The position numbers were made by a program, and so were the translations under genes. The notes under the pieces are model-generated. The model did no database searches. It saw nothing but the letters and a program-made list of their open reading frames with translations, and had not been told where the DNA came from. Of a stretch of DNA of 64,000 bases, positions 17,311 through 26,341 are shown piece after piece (positions within the stretch are counted from its first letter, which is position 1; every line of letters starts with the position of its first letter). The stretch spans positions 21,054 to 85,053 of the forward strand of contig LWDN01000022.1 in NCBI GenBank assembly GCA_002083515.1, in the 5' to 3' direction. The DNA is from Proteobacteria bacterium HN_bin10 (GTDB taxonomy: Bacteria; Pseudomonadota; Alphaproteobacteria; Caulobacterales; Aquidulcibacteraceae).

Positions 17311-17450
17311 TTGGACCGCCTGCGCCCGTGCCGGTGCGGTGCCAAACCATCCGAGTTGGAGCGCACGCTTCCAAGCGCGCATGCGGGCTGGAAGCCCGCG
17401 ATCCAACCTCTGTCCGCCCGTGCAGGCCGGCAAGGGCGCCGGCGGTCCAA
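17311..17450. repeat. REP-type inverted pair (BIME-like)
   Basis: The gap between the DUF1178 gene and ubiG is filled by two inverted arms: TTGGACCGCCTGCGCCC (from 17311) and its near-complement GGGCGCCGGCGGTCCAA (to 17450), matching at 22 of 24 bases. Inner palindromes lie around 17355-17400. The same arm consensus flanks the RAYT gene at 49120 and recurs at 50514-50619, so this is one family of mobile palindromes. Confidence 0.8.
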
Positions 17451-17455
17451 GAAAG

Positions 17456-18190
17456 TCAGCGCCGCCCCGCCATCATGTAGTTCACGTCGATGTCGCGCGA
17501 GATCGTCCAGCCGCTGCCGAGCGGCTGGTAGGTGATCCCGACGGGTTCATCCCACTGCAGCGTTGGCGCGCCGATGCGGATTTCTTCGGGCGTGACGAGC
17601 TTGTCGTAATCGTGCGCGCCTTCGGGGGCCCATTTGAGGATGCGCTCGGCGCCGGCGATGGCGAGCGCGCGGGCTTTCGGCGTGCGATTGATGGTGGAGA
17701 GAATGAGTAGGCCGCCAGGCGCGACGAGGGCGCTGGAGGCGGAGAGGAAGGCGTTCACGTCGGCGACGTGTTCGATGATTTCGAGCGCTGTCACCAGCTC
17801 GAATTGCGCGCCGCGTTCGACCAGCGCTTCGGCGGTCGTGCACTGGAAATCGATGTCGAGGCCGGCTTGCTCCGCGTAAGCACGCGCTGCGCCGATGGCT
17901 TCGGCGGACGCGTCGATGGCGGTGAGCTTGGCGCCCATGCGCGCGAGCGGCGCTGAGACCAGGCCGCCGCCGCAGCCGAGATCGAGGGTTGCGACGCCAT
18001 CGAGCGGGCGCAGCTTCTTTGCTCCCCCGCTTGCGGGGGAAGAAAAATGCCTCGTCGCGACATCGCGGATGTATTGAAGCCGCACCGGGTTGAGCCGATG
18101 CAGTGCGCCGAACGGACCTTTGGGGTTCCACCACTCAGCCGCAAGCGCGCTGAACTTGGCGATCTCGGCGGGGTCGATCGTGGCGGCCAT
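17456..18190 (-). CDS. ubiG: ubiquinone biosynthesis O-methyltransferase
   Basis: A 244-residue UbiG: N-terminal FSALAAEWWNPKGPFGALHRLNP, SAM motif TLDLGCGGGLVS near 67-78, TALEIIEHV near 131-139 and the typical C-terminal VGITYQPL...DVNYMM. It performs both O-methylations of ubiquinone synthesis in the cytosol and at the membrane. Residues 48-59 (SSPASGG region) are encoded by a palindromic element not found in ordinary UbiG proteins (see 18015-18045). Confidence 0.95.
   Translation of the reverse strand: MAATIDPAEIAKFSALAAEWWNPKGPFGALHRLNPVRLQYIRDVATRHFSSPASGGAKKLRPLDGVATLDLGCGGGLVSAPLARMGAKLTAIDASAEAIGAARAYAEQAGLDIDFQCTTAEALVERGAQFELVTALEIIEHVADVNAFLSASSALVAPGGLLILSTINRTPKARALAIAGAERILKWAPEGAHDYDKLVTPEEIRIGAPTLQWDEPVGITYQPLGSGWTISRDIDVNYMMAGRR
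18015..18045. repeat. palindromic element inserted in frame inside ubiG
   Basis: A hairpin TCCCCCGC-TT-GCGGGGGA (18023-18040) is flanked by complementary TTCTT and AAGAA. It sits inside the ubiG coding frame and adds about ten Ser/Pro/Gly/Lys-rich residues just upstream of SAM motif I without breaking the frame. Similar C/G-run palindromes are common between genes in alphaproteobacteria. Confidence 0.75.
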
Positions 18191-18295
18191 CTTCTATCCA
18201 GATCGGCGCGCGGGGGAGGTCGGTCAAGGCGTATCGCTAAAGCCCGGAAGCGTGCTAATGCCGCTCCTAACGCTTCGGAAAACGACATTCTCCCC

Positions 18296-19558
18296 ATGTC
18301 TCGATTGGTGATGAAGTTCGGTGGCACGTCCGTGGGCGACGTGGACCGCATCGCCCGCGTCGCGCGCATCGTCGCGGCTGAGCGAAGGCCCGGGCAGGGC
18401 TTGGCGGTTGTGGTGTCGGCGATGTCGGGCGAGACCGACCGGCTGGTCGGCCTTGCGCGCGCCGCCGCCGGCGAGGGCGGCAATGGCCCCACCGTGCCGG
18501 CAGCTGATTTCAACGACGAGTACGATGTGGTTGTCTCGACCGGCGAGCAGGTGACCACAGGTCTTCTCGCGCTGGCCTTGCGCCGGATCGGCGTGCCCGC
18601 GCGTTCGTGGCAGAATTGGCAGATTCCGTTCCGCACCGATGCGGCGCACGCGATGGCGCGTGTGGCTGAGATTCCGGAGGAGATCATAGGCGCCTCCATC
18701 GATGAGGGCGTGGTCGCGGTCGTGCCAGGCTTCCAGGGGATCACTGAAGAAAACCGTATCACGACGCTCGGGCGCGGCGGGTCGGATACGTCGGCAGTGG
18801 CGCTCGCCGCCGCGCTGAAGGCGGAACGCTGCGACATCTACACCGATGTCGACGGTGTCTACACCACCGACCCGCGCATCGTCGCCAAGGCGCAGCGGAT
18901 CGAGAAGATCTCCTACGAGGAGATGCTGGAATTGGCGTCAGCGGGCGCGAAAGTGCTGCAGACGCGCTCAGTCGAGTTGGCCTTTGCCAAGCGCGTGCCC
19001 GTGCGCGTGCTTTCGAGTTTCGTCGAGCCGGGGGCGCCGAACCCCGGCACATTGGTTTGCCCCGAGGATGAGATCGTGGAAAAGCAAGTTGTCTCCGGCG
19101 TCGCCTATTCGCGCGACGAAGCGAAGGTCACGCTCCTTGGCGTCGAGGATCACCCGGGCGTGGCGGCGGAGATTTTCAGCAAGCTCGCCGACGCCAACAT
19201 CAATGTCGACATGATCGTGCAAAGCGAGGCGCGCCAGCCCGAGCGCCAGAACATCCTGTTCACCTGCCCAGATCGAGACGCGGCGCGCGCGGCCGAAGCC
19301 ATCGAGACGATCAAGGCCAAGATCGGCGTGGAAGAGGTGCACGTTCGCCGCGACGTGGCCAAAGTGTCGGTGATCGGCATCGGCATGCGCAGCCAGGTCG
19401 GCGTTGCGCGCACCATGTTTGCGGCGCTGGCGCAGAAGGGCATCAACATCGAAGCCATCGCCACGTCCGAGATCAAGATTTCAGTCTTGATCGACGCCGC
19501 GTACACGGAATTGGCGGTGCGGGCGCTGCACAGCGCTTATGGACTGGACGCCGCCTAA
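18296..19558 (+). CDS. lysC: aspartate kinase
   Basis: The 420-residue protein begins RLVMKFGGTSVGDVDRI, the aspartokinase KFGGTS phosphate-binding motif. It has TLGRGGSDTSAVALAAAL and IYTDVDGVYTTDPRI in the kinase domain (about 1-240) and a tandem ACT domain pair from about 260 to 420 (GVEDHPGVAAEIFSKLA and GIGMRSQVGVARTMF). It phosphorylates aspartate, the entry to lysine, threonine, methionine and diaminopimelate; the ACT pair predicts feedback control. ATG 18296 is chosen by the family N-terminus. Confidence 0.96.
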   Translation: MSRLVMKFGGTSVGDVDRIARVARIVAAERRPGQGLAVVVSAMSGETDRLVGLARAAAGEGGNGPTVPAADFNDEYDVVVSTGEQVTTGLLALALRRIGVPARSWQNWQIPFRTDAAHAMARVAEIPEEIIGASIDEGVVAVVPGFQGITEENRITTLGRGGSDTSAVALAAALKAERCDIYTDVDGVYTTDPRIVAKAQRIEKISYEEMLELASAGAKVLQTRSVELAFAKRVPVRVLSSFVEPGAPNPGTLVCPEDEIVEKQVVSGVAYSRDEAKVTLLGVEDHPGVAAEIFSKLADANINVDMIVQSEARQPERQNILFTCPDRDAARAAEAIETIKAKIGVEEVHVRRDVAKVSVIGIGMRSQVGVARTMFAALAQKGINIEAIATSEIKISVLIDAAYTELAVRALHSAYGLDAA

Positions 19559-19587
19559 AGCGGCGATTTGGAGGGCGTTGAACGGCC

Positions 19588-21849
19588 ATGGCGGGTCCGG
19601 CAAGCGTCGGCGGGTCGCGGATTCTCCTGCGCAAGTTGCGGGAGATCATGGAGGCCGGGGGCGAGGCGCAGCAGCGTCTGGATCGCCTCGTCGCCATGGT
19701 CGCGTCGACCATGGTTGCGGACGTGTGCTCGATCTATCTCAAGCGCGGCGACGTCCACGAACTGTTCGCCACTCAAGGGCTGAAGCCGGAAGCCGTCCAT
19801 CGCACCACGCTGAAGCTGGGAGAGGGGCTGGTCGGACTCGTCGCCGAGCAAGCCGCGCCGCTCAATCTGGCCGATGCGCCCCATCATGAGCGCTTCTCGT
19901 ACCGGCCGGAAACCGGGGAGGACCCGTTCAGTTCGTTCCTGGGCGTGCCGATCGTGCGTTCGGAGCGCACGTTCGGCGTGCTGGTGGTGCAAAACCGCGC
20001 CGCGCGGCTCTACGGCGAAGACGAGGTCGAAGCGCTGCAGACCATCGCCATGGTGCTGGCGGAGATGGTGGCGTCCGGCGCCTTCGGCGATCTCACGGGC
20101 CTCGCTGAAGTTGAAGCGCTGCCGAGTAAGCCGGAACTCATAGCCGGCAAATCGTTTTCCGATGGCATCTGCATCGGGGTCGCGGTGTTGCATGAGCCGC
20201 ACGCGCCGCTCGGGCGCGTCATCGCCGACGATCCGGTGCGGGAAGAGGCTAGGCTTGACGAAGCGTTGGCGCATGTCCGCCGCTCGTTGGCGGAGATGCT
20301 CGAAGGCGATCCCGGCCGCATCTCCGGCGTCTCGCGCGAGGTGCTTGAAACGTTCTTGATGCTGGCGAACGATCCCAGCTGGGAAGTGAAGTTGAAGCTG
20401 GGCGTGCGCGCCGGTCTCTCCGCCGACGCGGCGGTGGAGCGCGTGCGCGGCGAACACCGGGCCAAGTTCAACGCCACTCGCGACCAATATCTGCGCGAAC
20501 GGCTGCACGATCTGGAAGATCTCGACAACCGGCTCCTGCGCGCGCTTGCGGGCGTGCAGGGCGGCGCCGGGCAAACCCTGCCTGACGACGCTGTGTTGAT
20601 CGCGCGCGAACTCGGGCCTGCGGAATTGTTGGATTACGGTTCGCGGCTCAAGGGCGTGGCGCTGGAGGAAGGCGCGAACACCGCCCACGCCGCCATCGTC
20701 GCGCGCGCGCTGGGCATACCCATGGTCGGCGCGCTGCACGGACTGCTCTCGCGCGTCGAAGCCGGCGACCGTATCGTGCTCGACGGTGAGCGCGGCGAGG
20801 TGCGGCTGCGGCCGGAACAGGCGTTCGTCCACACCTACAAGCAGCGCATCAATTTGCGTTCTGCGCGTGCGGAGGAGTTCGCACGGCTGCGCGGCGTTCC
20901 GCCGGTCACCCAGGATGGGGAGCGGGTGACGCTGCTTCTGAACGCGGGTCTGGCGCTCGACGTTCACCACCTGGATGAAGCGGGCGCGGAGGGCATCGGT
21001 CTCTTCCGCACGGAATTCCAATTCATGGTGTCGGAAACTCTGCCGCGTCTGGAGAGCCAGACCATGCTTTACCGCGATGTGCTTGAGGCGGCGGGCGCGC
21101 GCCCTGTGACGTTCAGGACGCTCGACCTCGGCGGCGACAAGGTGTTGCCGTATGTCGCCGCCGAGCGCGAGGAGAACCCGGCGCTCGGCTGGCGCGCCAT
21201 CCGCATTGGCCTCGATCGTCCGGCGCTGCTCCGCTATCAGCTGCGCGCGCTGATCAGCGCTGCGTCAAACCGGCGTTTGCGGGTGATGTTTCCGCTGGTG
21301 ACGACGGTGAGTGAGTTCGATGCGGCGCGGGCGCTCGTGGATCGCGAACTGGATTGGTGCCGGCAGAACGGGCGGACCCCGCCATCCATCGTCGAAGTGG
21401 GGGTCATGGTGGAGTCGCCGGCGCTGGCGTTTTCGATCGGCGACCTCAAGGGCCGGGCTGACTTCATCTCGATCGGGACCAATGACTTGATGCAGTACTT
21501 CTTCGCCGCCGATCGCGGCAATCAGCGCGTGTCCGACCGCTACGACGTCCTGAGCGCACCCGCATTGCGGCTCTTGAAGCGCATCCGCGATGACGCCGAT
21601 GCGGCGGGCTTGCAGGTCTCCATCTGCGGGGAGGCGGCGGGGCGCCCGCTCGAGGCGATGACGTTCGTAGCGCTGGGGTTCCGGCGCCTCTCGATGCCGG
21701 CTTCAGGCATCGGGCCGGTGAAGCGGCTGATCCTCTCGATGGAGGCACATGCGACCGCAGATGCGGTCGCCCGCCTCATGAGCCGCAATCGGCCCTCGAT
21801 CCGAAATGAACTCACAGAATTTGCCCGCGCCGAAGGCTATGCGCTGTAG
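19588..21849 (+). CDS. ptsP: PTS-Ntr enzyme I (phosphoenolpyruvate-protein phosphotransferase)
   Basis: A 753-residue protein with an N-terminal GAF domain (about 20-165), then the PTS enzyme I modules: phospho-His domain with EGANTAHAAIVARALGIP (catalytic His) and the PEP-binding TIM barrel with GLFRTEFQFM, RTLDLGGDKVLPY, ISIGTNDLMQYFFAADR and ICGEAAG. It takes phosphate from PEP into the nitrogen PTS (NPr, EIIANtr), which regulates rather than transports. The GAF domain in the family senses nitrogen status via glutamine. It lies 29 bases after lysC. Confidence 0.95.
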   Translation: MAGPASVGGSRILLRKLREIMEAGGEAQQRLDRLVAMVASTMVADVCSIYLKRGDVHELFATQGLKPEAVHRTTLKLGEGLVGLVAEQAAPLNLADAPHHERFSYRPETGEDPFSSFLGVPIVRSERTFGVLVVQNRAARLYGEDEVEALQTIAMVLAEMVASGAFGDLTGLAEVEALPSKPELIAGKSFSDGICIGVAVLHEPHAPLGRVIADDPVREEARLDEALAHVRRSLAEMLEGDPGRISGVSREVLETFLMLANDPSWEVKLKLGVRAGLSADAAVERVRGEHRAKFNATRDQYLRERLHDLEDLDNRLLRALAGVQGGAGQTLPDDAVLIARELGPAELLDYGSRLKGVALEEGANTAHAAIVARALGIPMVGALHGLLSRVEAGDRIVLDGERGEVRLRPEQAFVHTYKQRINLRSARAEEFARLRGVPPVTQDGERVTLLLNAGLALDVHHLDEAGAEGIGLFRTEFQFMVSETLPRLESQTMLYRDVLEAAGARPVTFRTLDLGGDKVLPYVAAEREENPALGWRAIRIGLDRPALLRYQLRALISAASNRRLRVMFPLVTTVSEFDAARALVDRELDWCRQNGRTPPSIVEVGVMVESPALAFSIGDLKGRADFISIGTNDLMQYFFAADRGNQRVSDRYDVLSAPALRLLKRIRDDADAAGLQVSICGEAAGRPLEAMTFVALGFRRLSMPASGIGPVKRLILSMEAHATADAVARLMSRNRPSIRNELTEFARAEGYAL

Positions 21850-21958
21850 CGCGTGCGTACGCCGCGTTGAGCTATGCTTGATTCGTGATTAGGCTTTCTC
21901 GCTGGCGCAAAATTTGCCTTTGTGAACGTAGGGTCTCGCAGGAGGGACCAAACCGCTG

Positions 21959-22786
21959 ATGCTGCAACCCGTGCCCACCGATCCGCCCGCGACCGAACCG
22001 GTCGATGCGCGAGCGCAACGGCAGACGCCGCGTCCGCCGCCGCCGGAGCTGGATAGCGCTTGGCGCGCGGGGCGGAAGCTCGCGGAAGCGCGCCGCCAGC
22101 GGGGCTGGAGCCTGGACGAGGTTGCCGACCGCATCCGGGTGAGGAAGGAATTCCTCGAGGCGCTCGAGGCGATGAACGTCAAGCTGTTGCCGGGCAAGGC
22201 CTACGCGCTCGCGTTCCTGCGCTCGTACGCCCGCGAACTGGGCATCGAAGAGAAGGCCATCGTCGACCAGTTTCAGGACGAGTGCGCGCTGACGCGTGAA
22301 GACGCGTCCAAGCCGATACGCAACCCCACCTCCAAACCACGGCAGCGGCCGCCTTGGGCGGCGGCGGCGGTTCTGGTGGCCATTGCCGCCGGGTTCGTCG
22401 GCTGGCGGGCGCTCGATTCTCAACTGAAGGCGGACGGCGAGCAGATTGTGGCGAGCGACGCCGTTGGCCAAGCGCCGGTTGCGCCGGGTCCGGCCGCGCC
22501 GGCGCGCCGGGTGGTCGAGATACGCGCGTTGGCTGACGCCTGGCTGGAGACCCGCGGCCCTGACGGTACGGTTTTCCTGTCTCGAACGCTGCGCGCAGGC
22601 GATGTCTACCGTCCCGATCCTAGCCCGGGCTGGACGCTCCACGCGCGCGATGGCGGCGCCTTCGAGGTTTACGTGAATGGCGCCTCGGCCGGGCTCCTGG
22701 GCACGGCGGGCATGCCTGTCTTGGGACGCTCGATAGACGAGGTCCGGCCGATCACCCAAGCTGAAGCGCCCTTGCCGCGGAGCTAA
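21959..22786 (+). CDS. RodZ-like HTH / DUF4115 membrane protein
   Basis: A 275-residue bitopic protein. A Cro/CI-type HTH lies at about 35-100 (LAEARRQRGWSLDEVADRIRVRKEFLEALE), a proline-rich basic linker and one membrane helix at about 135-155 (WAAAAVLVAIAAGFVGW). The periplasmic DUF4115 domain reads LADAWLETRGPDGTVFLSRTLRAGD. This is the RodZ layout, a cell-shape factor that links MreB to the wall machinery. It sits upstream of ispG, the common arrangement in alphaproteobacteria. Direct similarity to E. coli RodZ is modest. Confidence 0.85.
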   Translation: MLQPVPTDPPATEPVDARAQRQTPRPPPPELDSAWRAGRKLAEARRQRGWSLDEVADRIRVRKEFLEALEAMNVKLLPGKAYALAFLRSYARELGIEEKAIVDQFQDECALTREDASKPIRNPTSKPRQRPPWAAAAVLVAIAAGFVGWRALDSQLKADGEQIVASDAVGQAPVAPGPAAPARRVVEIRALADAWLETRGPDGTVFLSRTLRAGDVYRPDPSPGWTLHARDGGAFEVYVNGASAGLLGTAGMPVLGRSIDEVRPITQAEAPLPRS

Positions 22787-22855
22787 GGCCGCAGCCGGCA
22801 GGGCTGTTAGGGGCCGGCGCCGCACGCTATCTCCCAGGCTGAAGGGATCAGTCCA

Positions 22856-23977
22856 ATGGACGGCGCAACCGCCGACCTGCACCACCTCCGGCCATGGCGC
22901 CGGATCGAACGCCGCCGCTCGCGGAAGATTCGCGTGGGCGCCGTCGAGGTTGGCGGGGATGCGCCGATCTCCGTGCAATCGATGACCAACACGGTCACCG
23001 CCGATGCTAAGGCGACGATCGCTCAGATCCGACAGCTGGAAGACGCCGGCGCCGACATCGTCCGGGTGTCGTGCCCCGATGAGGCCTCGACCGCCGCCTT
23101 CGCGCAGATTGCGCGCGAAGCGAAGATTCCGCTGGTCGCCGATATTCACTTTCACTATCGCCGCGCCATCGAAGCGGCGGCGGCGGGCGCTGCCTGCCTT
23201 CGGATCAATCCCGGCAATATCGGCAACGCGCAACGCGTGAGGGACGTAGTGCAGGCGGCCAAGGACCATGGCTGCGCCATACGCATCGGCGTCAATGCCG
23301 GTTCGCTTGAGCAGCACTTGCTGGAGAAGTACGGCGAGCCGTGTCCCGAGGCGATGGTCGAGAGCGCGCTCTATCACGCGGCCCTACTCGAAGAGCACGA
23401 CTTCAAAGAATACAAGATCAGCGTGAAGGCGTCGGACGTGTTCTTGACCGCCGCCGCCTATCAGGCGCTTGCGGAGGCCACCGACGCGCCGCTGCATCTG
23501 GGCGTCACCGAGGCAGGCGCGCAGCGGGCGGGCACAGTCAAATCATCTATCGCTATGGGGTCTTTGCTGTGGGCCGGCATCGGCGACACGATCCGTGTCT
23601 CGCTTGCCGCCGATCCGGTCGAAGAAATCAAGGTCGGCCACGATCTGCTCAAATCGCTCGGATTGCGGCAGCGCGGGGTCACCATCATCGCGTGCCCATC
23701 CTGCGCGCGGCAGGGCTTCAACGTGATCGCCACGGTGGATGAGTTGGAGAAACGTCTCGCCCACATCGCCGAACCGATCACGCTCTCCATCATCGGTTGC
23801 GTCGTGAACGGACCGGGCGAGGCGCTGATGACCGACCTCGGCTTCACCGGCGGCGGCAAGGGCGCCGGCATGATGTATGTGGCCGGCAAGGCCGATCACA
23901 AGGTCGACAATGGCGAGATGATCGATCACATCGTGGACTTGGTGGAGGAACGGGCGAAGGGAATGCGCAAGAAATGA
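22856..23977 (+). CDS. ispG: (E)-4-hydroxy-3-methylbut-2-enyl-diphosphate synthase
   Basis: The 373-residue IspG (GcpE) has the N-terminal TIM-barrel signatures (ISVQSMTNT, LVADIHFHYRRAI, LRINPGNIG) and three cluster cysteines C280, C283 (CPSC) and C315 (GCVVNGPGE) for the [4Fe-4S] centre. It makes HMBPP in the non-mevalonate isoprenoid pathway, using flavodoxin or ferredoxin electrons. Cluster supply would come from the suf system at 28997-37366. A GAAGGGA ribosome site precedes the ATG. Confidence 0.97.
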   Translation: MDGATADLHHLRPWRRIERRRSRKIRVGAVEVGGDAPISVQSMTNTVTADAKATIAQIRQLEDAGADIVRVSCPDEASTAAFAQIAREAKIPLVADIHFHYRRAIEAAAAGAACLRINPGNIGNAQRVRDVVQAAKDHGCAIRIGVNAGSLEQHLLEKYGEPCPEAMVESALYHAALLEEHDFKEYKISVKASDVFLTAAAYQALAEATDAPLHLGVTEAGAQRAGTVKSSIAMGSLLWAGIGDTIRVSLAADPVEEIKVGHDLLKSLGLRQRGVTIIACPSCARQGFNVIATVDELEKRLAHIAEPITLSIIGCVVNGPGEALMTDLGFTGGGKGAGMMYVAGKADHKVDNGEMIDHIVDLVEERAKGMRKK

Positions 23978-24099
23978 GTTTTGCCGGCGCTCCCGCCTTT
24001 GGGCCGACGCCCGATGGGCGTTGCATGCTCAACTTCACCTCACGAGCAGTCGCTGAGCAAATTCTTGAGCGGCTGGATTGCCTGGCCGATGGGGCGTGA
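23974..24099 (+). CDS. possible 41-aa protein overlapping ispG
   Basis: An ATG overlaps the ispG TGA (ATGA) and opens a 41-residue frame MSFAGAPAFGPTPDGRCML... ending DCLADGA. The placement is typical of coupled small genes here and the composition is protein-like. It is short, has no clear ribosome site and no recognisable motif, so it may be chance. Confidence 0.3.
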   Translation: MSFAGAPAFGPTPDGRCMLNFTSRAVAEQILERLDCLADGA

Positions 24100-24120
24100 C
24101 GCCATTCGCACGGCGGCCGC

Positions 24121-24702
24121 TCAGCCCTCCACGTCCCCCATCCGCAGTTTCACGCCTCCCAGCAGCAAAGGCGCGAGTGTTTCTGTGGGGCCGTGCTCGG
24201 TTTCCGACGCATATCGTCCCTTAAGCGGATCGGCGTATCGGTGCGTGACGAGCGTTTGCGCATTCACGACCCAATAATCGCGCACGCCGTGGCGGGCATA
24301 GAGATGGGCCTTGCGGCCGCGGTCTTTCTTCAACGATTTGTCCGCGACTTCGATCACCAGTAGCGCGTCAGGCCCCCGCAGCAGGTGAGCCTCCACTTGG
24401 CGCGGGTACACAATGATGTCGGGAACGGTGAAATCGCCGTCCGGCTCGACATAGAAGCTTGGCTCGCTATCGATCCAGTAGGAACGGTCGAGTTGGCGGT
24501 AGAGCTGGTCGAGCAGCCACCTTTTCACCCGCATGTGCGGTGGATTATGCACCATCATCTCGAGGATCTCCCCGTCGATCACTTCGTAACGGCGCTCATC
24601 GTCGAGAATGCCGGCGTCGAGCATGGCGCGCACGTCGGAGGCGGTGAAGCGGACGCGATCCTCGCCGTCCTGCGGCGGACCGGGGGCAAGCGTGTCGGCC
24701 AT
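24121..24702 (-). CDS. Uma2-family (DUF820) PD-(D/E)xK nuclease-like protein
   Basis: A 193-residue protein with the Uma2 pattern: RYEVIDGEILEMM (Glu of the core), PSFYVEPDGDFTVPDIIVYP (PD) and LLVIEVADKSLKKDRGRKAHLYARHGVRDYWVV (ExK and following helix). The fold is restriction-endonuclease-like. Uma2 proteins are numerous in cyanobacteria and scattered elsewhere; their biological role is not known. It is single here, convergent with ispG, and has no methyltransferase partner. Confidence 0.87.
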   Translation of the reverse strand: MADTLAPGPPQDGEDRVRFTASDVRAMLDAGILDDERRYEVIDGEILEMMVHNPPHMRVKRWLLDQLYRQLDRSYWIDSEPSFYVEPDGDFTVPDIIVYPRQVEAHLLRGPDALLVIEVADKSLKKDRGRKAHLYARHGVRDYWVVNAQTLVTHRYADPLKGRYASETEHGPTETLAPLLLGGVKLRMGDVEG

Positions 24703-24835
24703 GACCCGAGTTTATCATGCCGGCCTGTGGCGCGCCACTTGGAGTTCTGCGCCCGTCAGCGCAGGCGGCGGTTGAAGGGGCTGTGGCCCGTCGACAAGCT
24801 CGATCTGATCGCCCATATGGGGCGCAGGAGGCGCC

Positions 24836-25252
24836 ATGCTGCAGCAGCACCTGCAGGAGACCTACGAGTATCTGTTCGATACCGCGCACCTCGCCCTCAA
24901 AGAGGGCGGGTCGTTCGCGCCGTTCGGCGCAGGCATCCGCAAGACCGGCGAGCAAATCCACACCAATGTCGATTTGCCGATCGATCGCTCGGCGCCGCAG
25001 GATCACATCTCCGGGCTCATCGCCGGGTTTCGGCTCGATGAGCAGGAGAACGGCCTGATTGCCGCGGGCTTGGTGTTCGACGGCCGCTCCAGCGCCGATG
25101 ACGCGGCGGCGCTCTGCTTCCACATCGAGGGCGCCAACGGGCGCGCGGTCGAGGTCATCGTTCCCTACGAGCGCCGCACGGCGGACCAGATCGCCTTCGC
25201 CACGCCGCAAATCTCGGAAGTCGAGCCCGAGATTTTTTCGAGCGTCATGTAG
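24836..25252 (+). CDS. hypothetical protein preceding prfA
   Basis: A 138-residue soluble protein starting MLQQHLQETYEYLFDTA with an AGGAGG ribosome site 4-5 bases before the ATG. The middle has RLDEQENGLIAAGLVFDGRSS and the end is acidic. No signal peptide or membrane segment. Its TAG is four bases before the prfA ATG, so it is almost certainly co-transcribed with prfA and prmC. I do not recognise the family. Confidence 0.75.
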   Translation: MLQQHLQETYEYLFDTAHLALKEGGSFAPFGAGIRKTGEQIHTNVDLPIDRSAPQDHISGLIAGFRLDEQENGLIAAGLVFDGRSSADDAAALCFHIEGANGRAVEVIVPYERRTADQIAFATPQISEVEPEIFSSVM

Positions 25253-25255
25253 CTC

Positions 25256-26341
25256 ATGTCAGCGTACGACAGATTGGAACGGCGCCTGTCGCAGGCGGTC
25301 GATCGCTTCGAGCGTATAGAAGCGCGGCTTGCGGCCGCCACCGACGGCGCTGAGATCGTCAAGCTCGGGCAGGAGCACGCCGAGTTGCGGCCGCTCGTGG
25401 ACGCGGTTGCAGCTGTTCGCGCGGCGCGCGCCGAGATGGCCAATCTCGAAGCGATGATGAAGGATGGCGACAAAGAGATGGCCGCCCTCGCCGAAGAAGA
25501 GATGTCGGCATTGCGGGATCGCTTGCCGCAGCTGGAGCAATCGGCGTTGCTGTTGCTGGCGCCGAAGGACAAGGACGAAAGCGCCTCCGCGATCCTGGAA
25601 GTTCGCGCCGGAACCGGCGGCGACGAGGCGGCGCTGTTCGCCGGCGATCTGCTGCGCATGTATCAGCGCTACGCCGGCGTGCGCCGCTGGAAGTTCGAGT
25701 TGGAAGCACTTTCGGACACGGGGCTCGGCGGCGTCAAGGAAGCCGTCGCCAGCGTCACCGGCGCCGGCGTGTTCGGGCGTCTGAAGTTCGAGAGCGGCGT
25801 CCATCGCGTGCAGCGCGTGCCGGAAACCGAAGCGGGCGGACGCATCCACACCTCCGCCGCGACGGTTGCGGTGCTGCCCCAACCCGAGGGCGACGTCGAC
25901 ATCGTCGTCGAAGACAAGGACATTCGCATCGACACCATGCGCGCGTCCGGCGCGGGCGGCCAGCACGTCAACAAGACCGACTCCGCCGTGCGCATCACAC
26001 ACCTGCCGACGGGTATTGTCGTCGTGGCGCAAGAAAAGTCCCAGCATCAGAACCGCGCCAACGCCATGAAGGTGCTGAAGGCAAAGCTCTACGACGCCGA
26101 GCGCGAGAGAATCGCCGCCGAACGGGCGGCGGAGCGCAAGGGGCAGGTGGGCTCAGGCGACCGCAGCGAACGCATCCGCACCTACAATTTTCCGCAAGGA
26201 CGAGTGACCGACCATCGCATCAACCTCACCGTCTACAATCTGCCCGAAGTGCTGCACGGGCCTGGGCTCGACCCCATCCTCGATGCCCTCGCTGCTGAAG
26301 AACAGGCGCAGAAGCTGGCGGCGCTAGAGGAGGAGACGTGA
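25256..26341 (+). CDS. prfA: peptide chain release factor 1
   Basis: The 361-residue RF1 has domain 1 helices, then LEVRAGTGGDEAALFAGDLLRMY, the GGQ peptidyl-tRNA hydrolysis loop (ASGAGGQHVNKTDSAVR) and the C-terminal RIRTYNFPQGRVTDHRI. It terminates at UAA and UAG. The glutamine of GGQ is the target of PrmC, encoded next with a 4-base overlap (GTGA). The stop codon recognition segment lies before the GGQ domain as expected. Confidence 0.97.
   Translation: MSAYDRLERRLSQAVDRFERIEARLAAATDGAEIVKLGQEHAELRPLVDAVAAVRAARAEMANLEAMMKDGDKEMAALAEEEMSALRDRLPQLEQSALLLLAPKDKDESASAILEVRAGTGGDEAALFAGDLLRMYQRYAGVRRWKFELEALSDTGLGGVKEAVASVTGAGVFGRLKFESGVHRVQRVPETEAGGRIHTSAATVAVLPQPEGDVDIVVEDKDIRIDTMRASGAGGQHVNKTDSAVRITHLPTGIVVVAQEKSQHQNRANAMKVLKAKLYDAERERIAAERAAERKGQVGSGDRSERIRTYNFPQGRVTDHRINLTVYNLPEVLHGPGLDPILDALAAEEQAQKLAALEEET

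Noticed and set aside
19555..21021. A 488-codon open frame antisense to ptsP
   Set aside because: Same reasoning: opposite a strong gene, no motif, Arg/His-rich antisense composition.
21872..23377. A 501-codon open frame antisense to the RodZ-like gene and ispG
   Set aside because: It overlaps two convincing genes and the intergenic space, with no recognisable domain.
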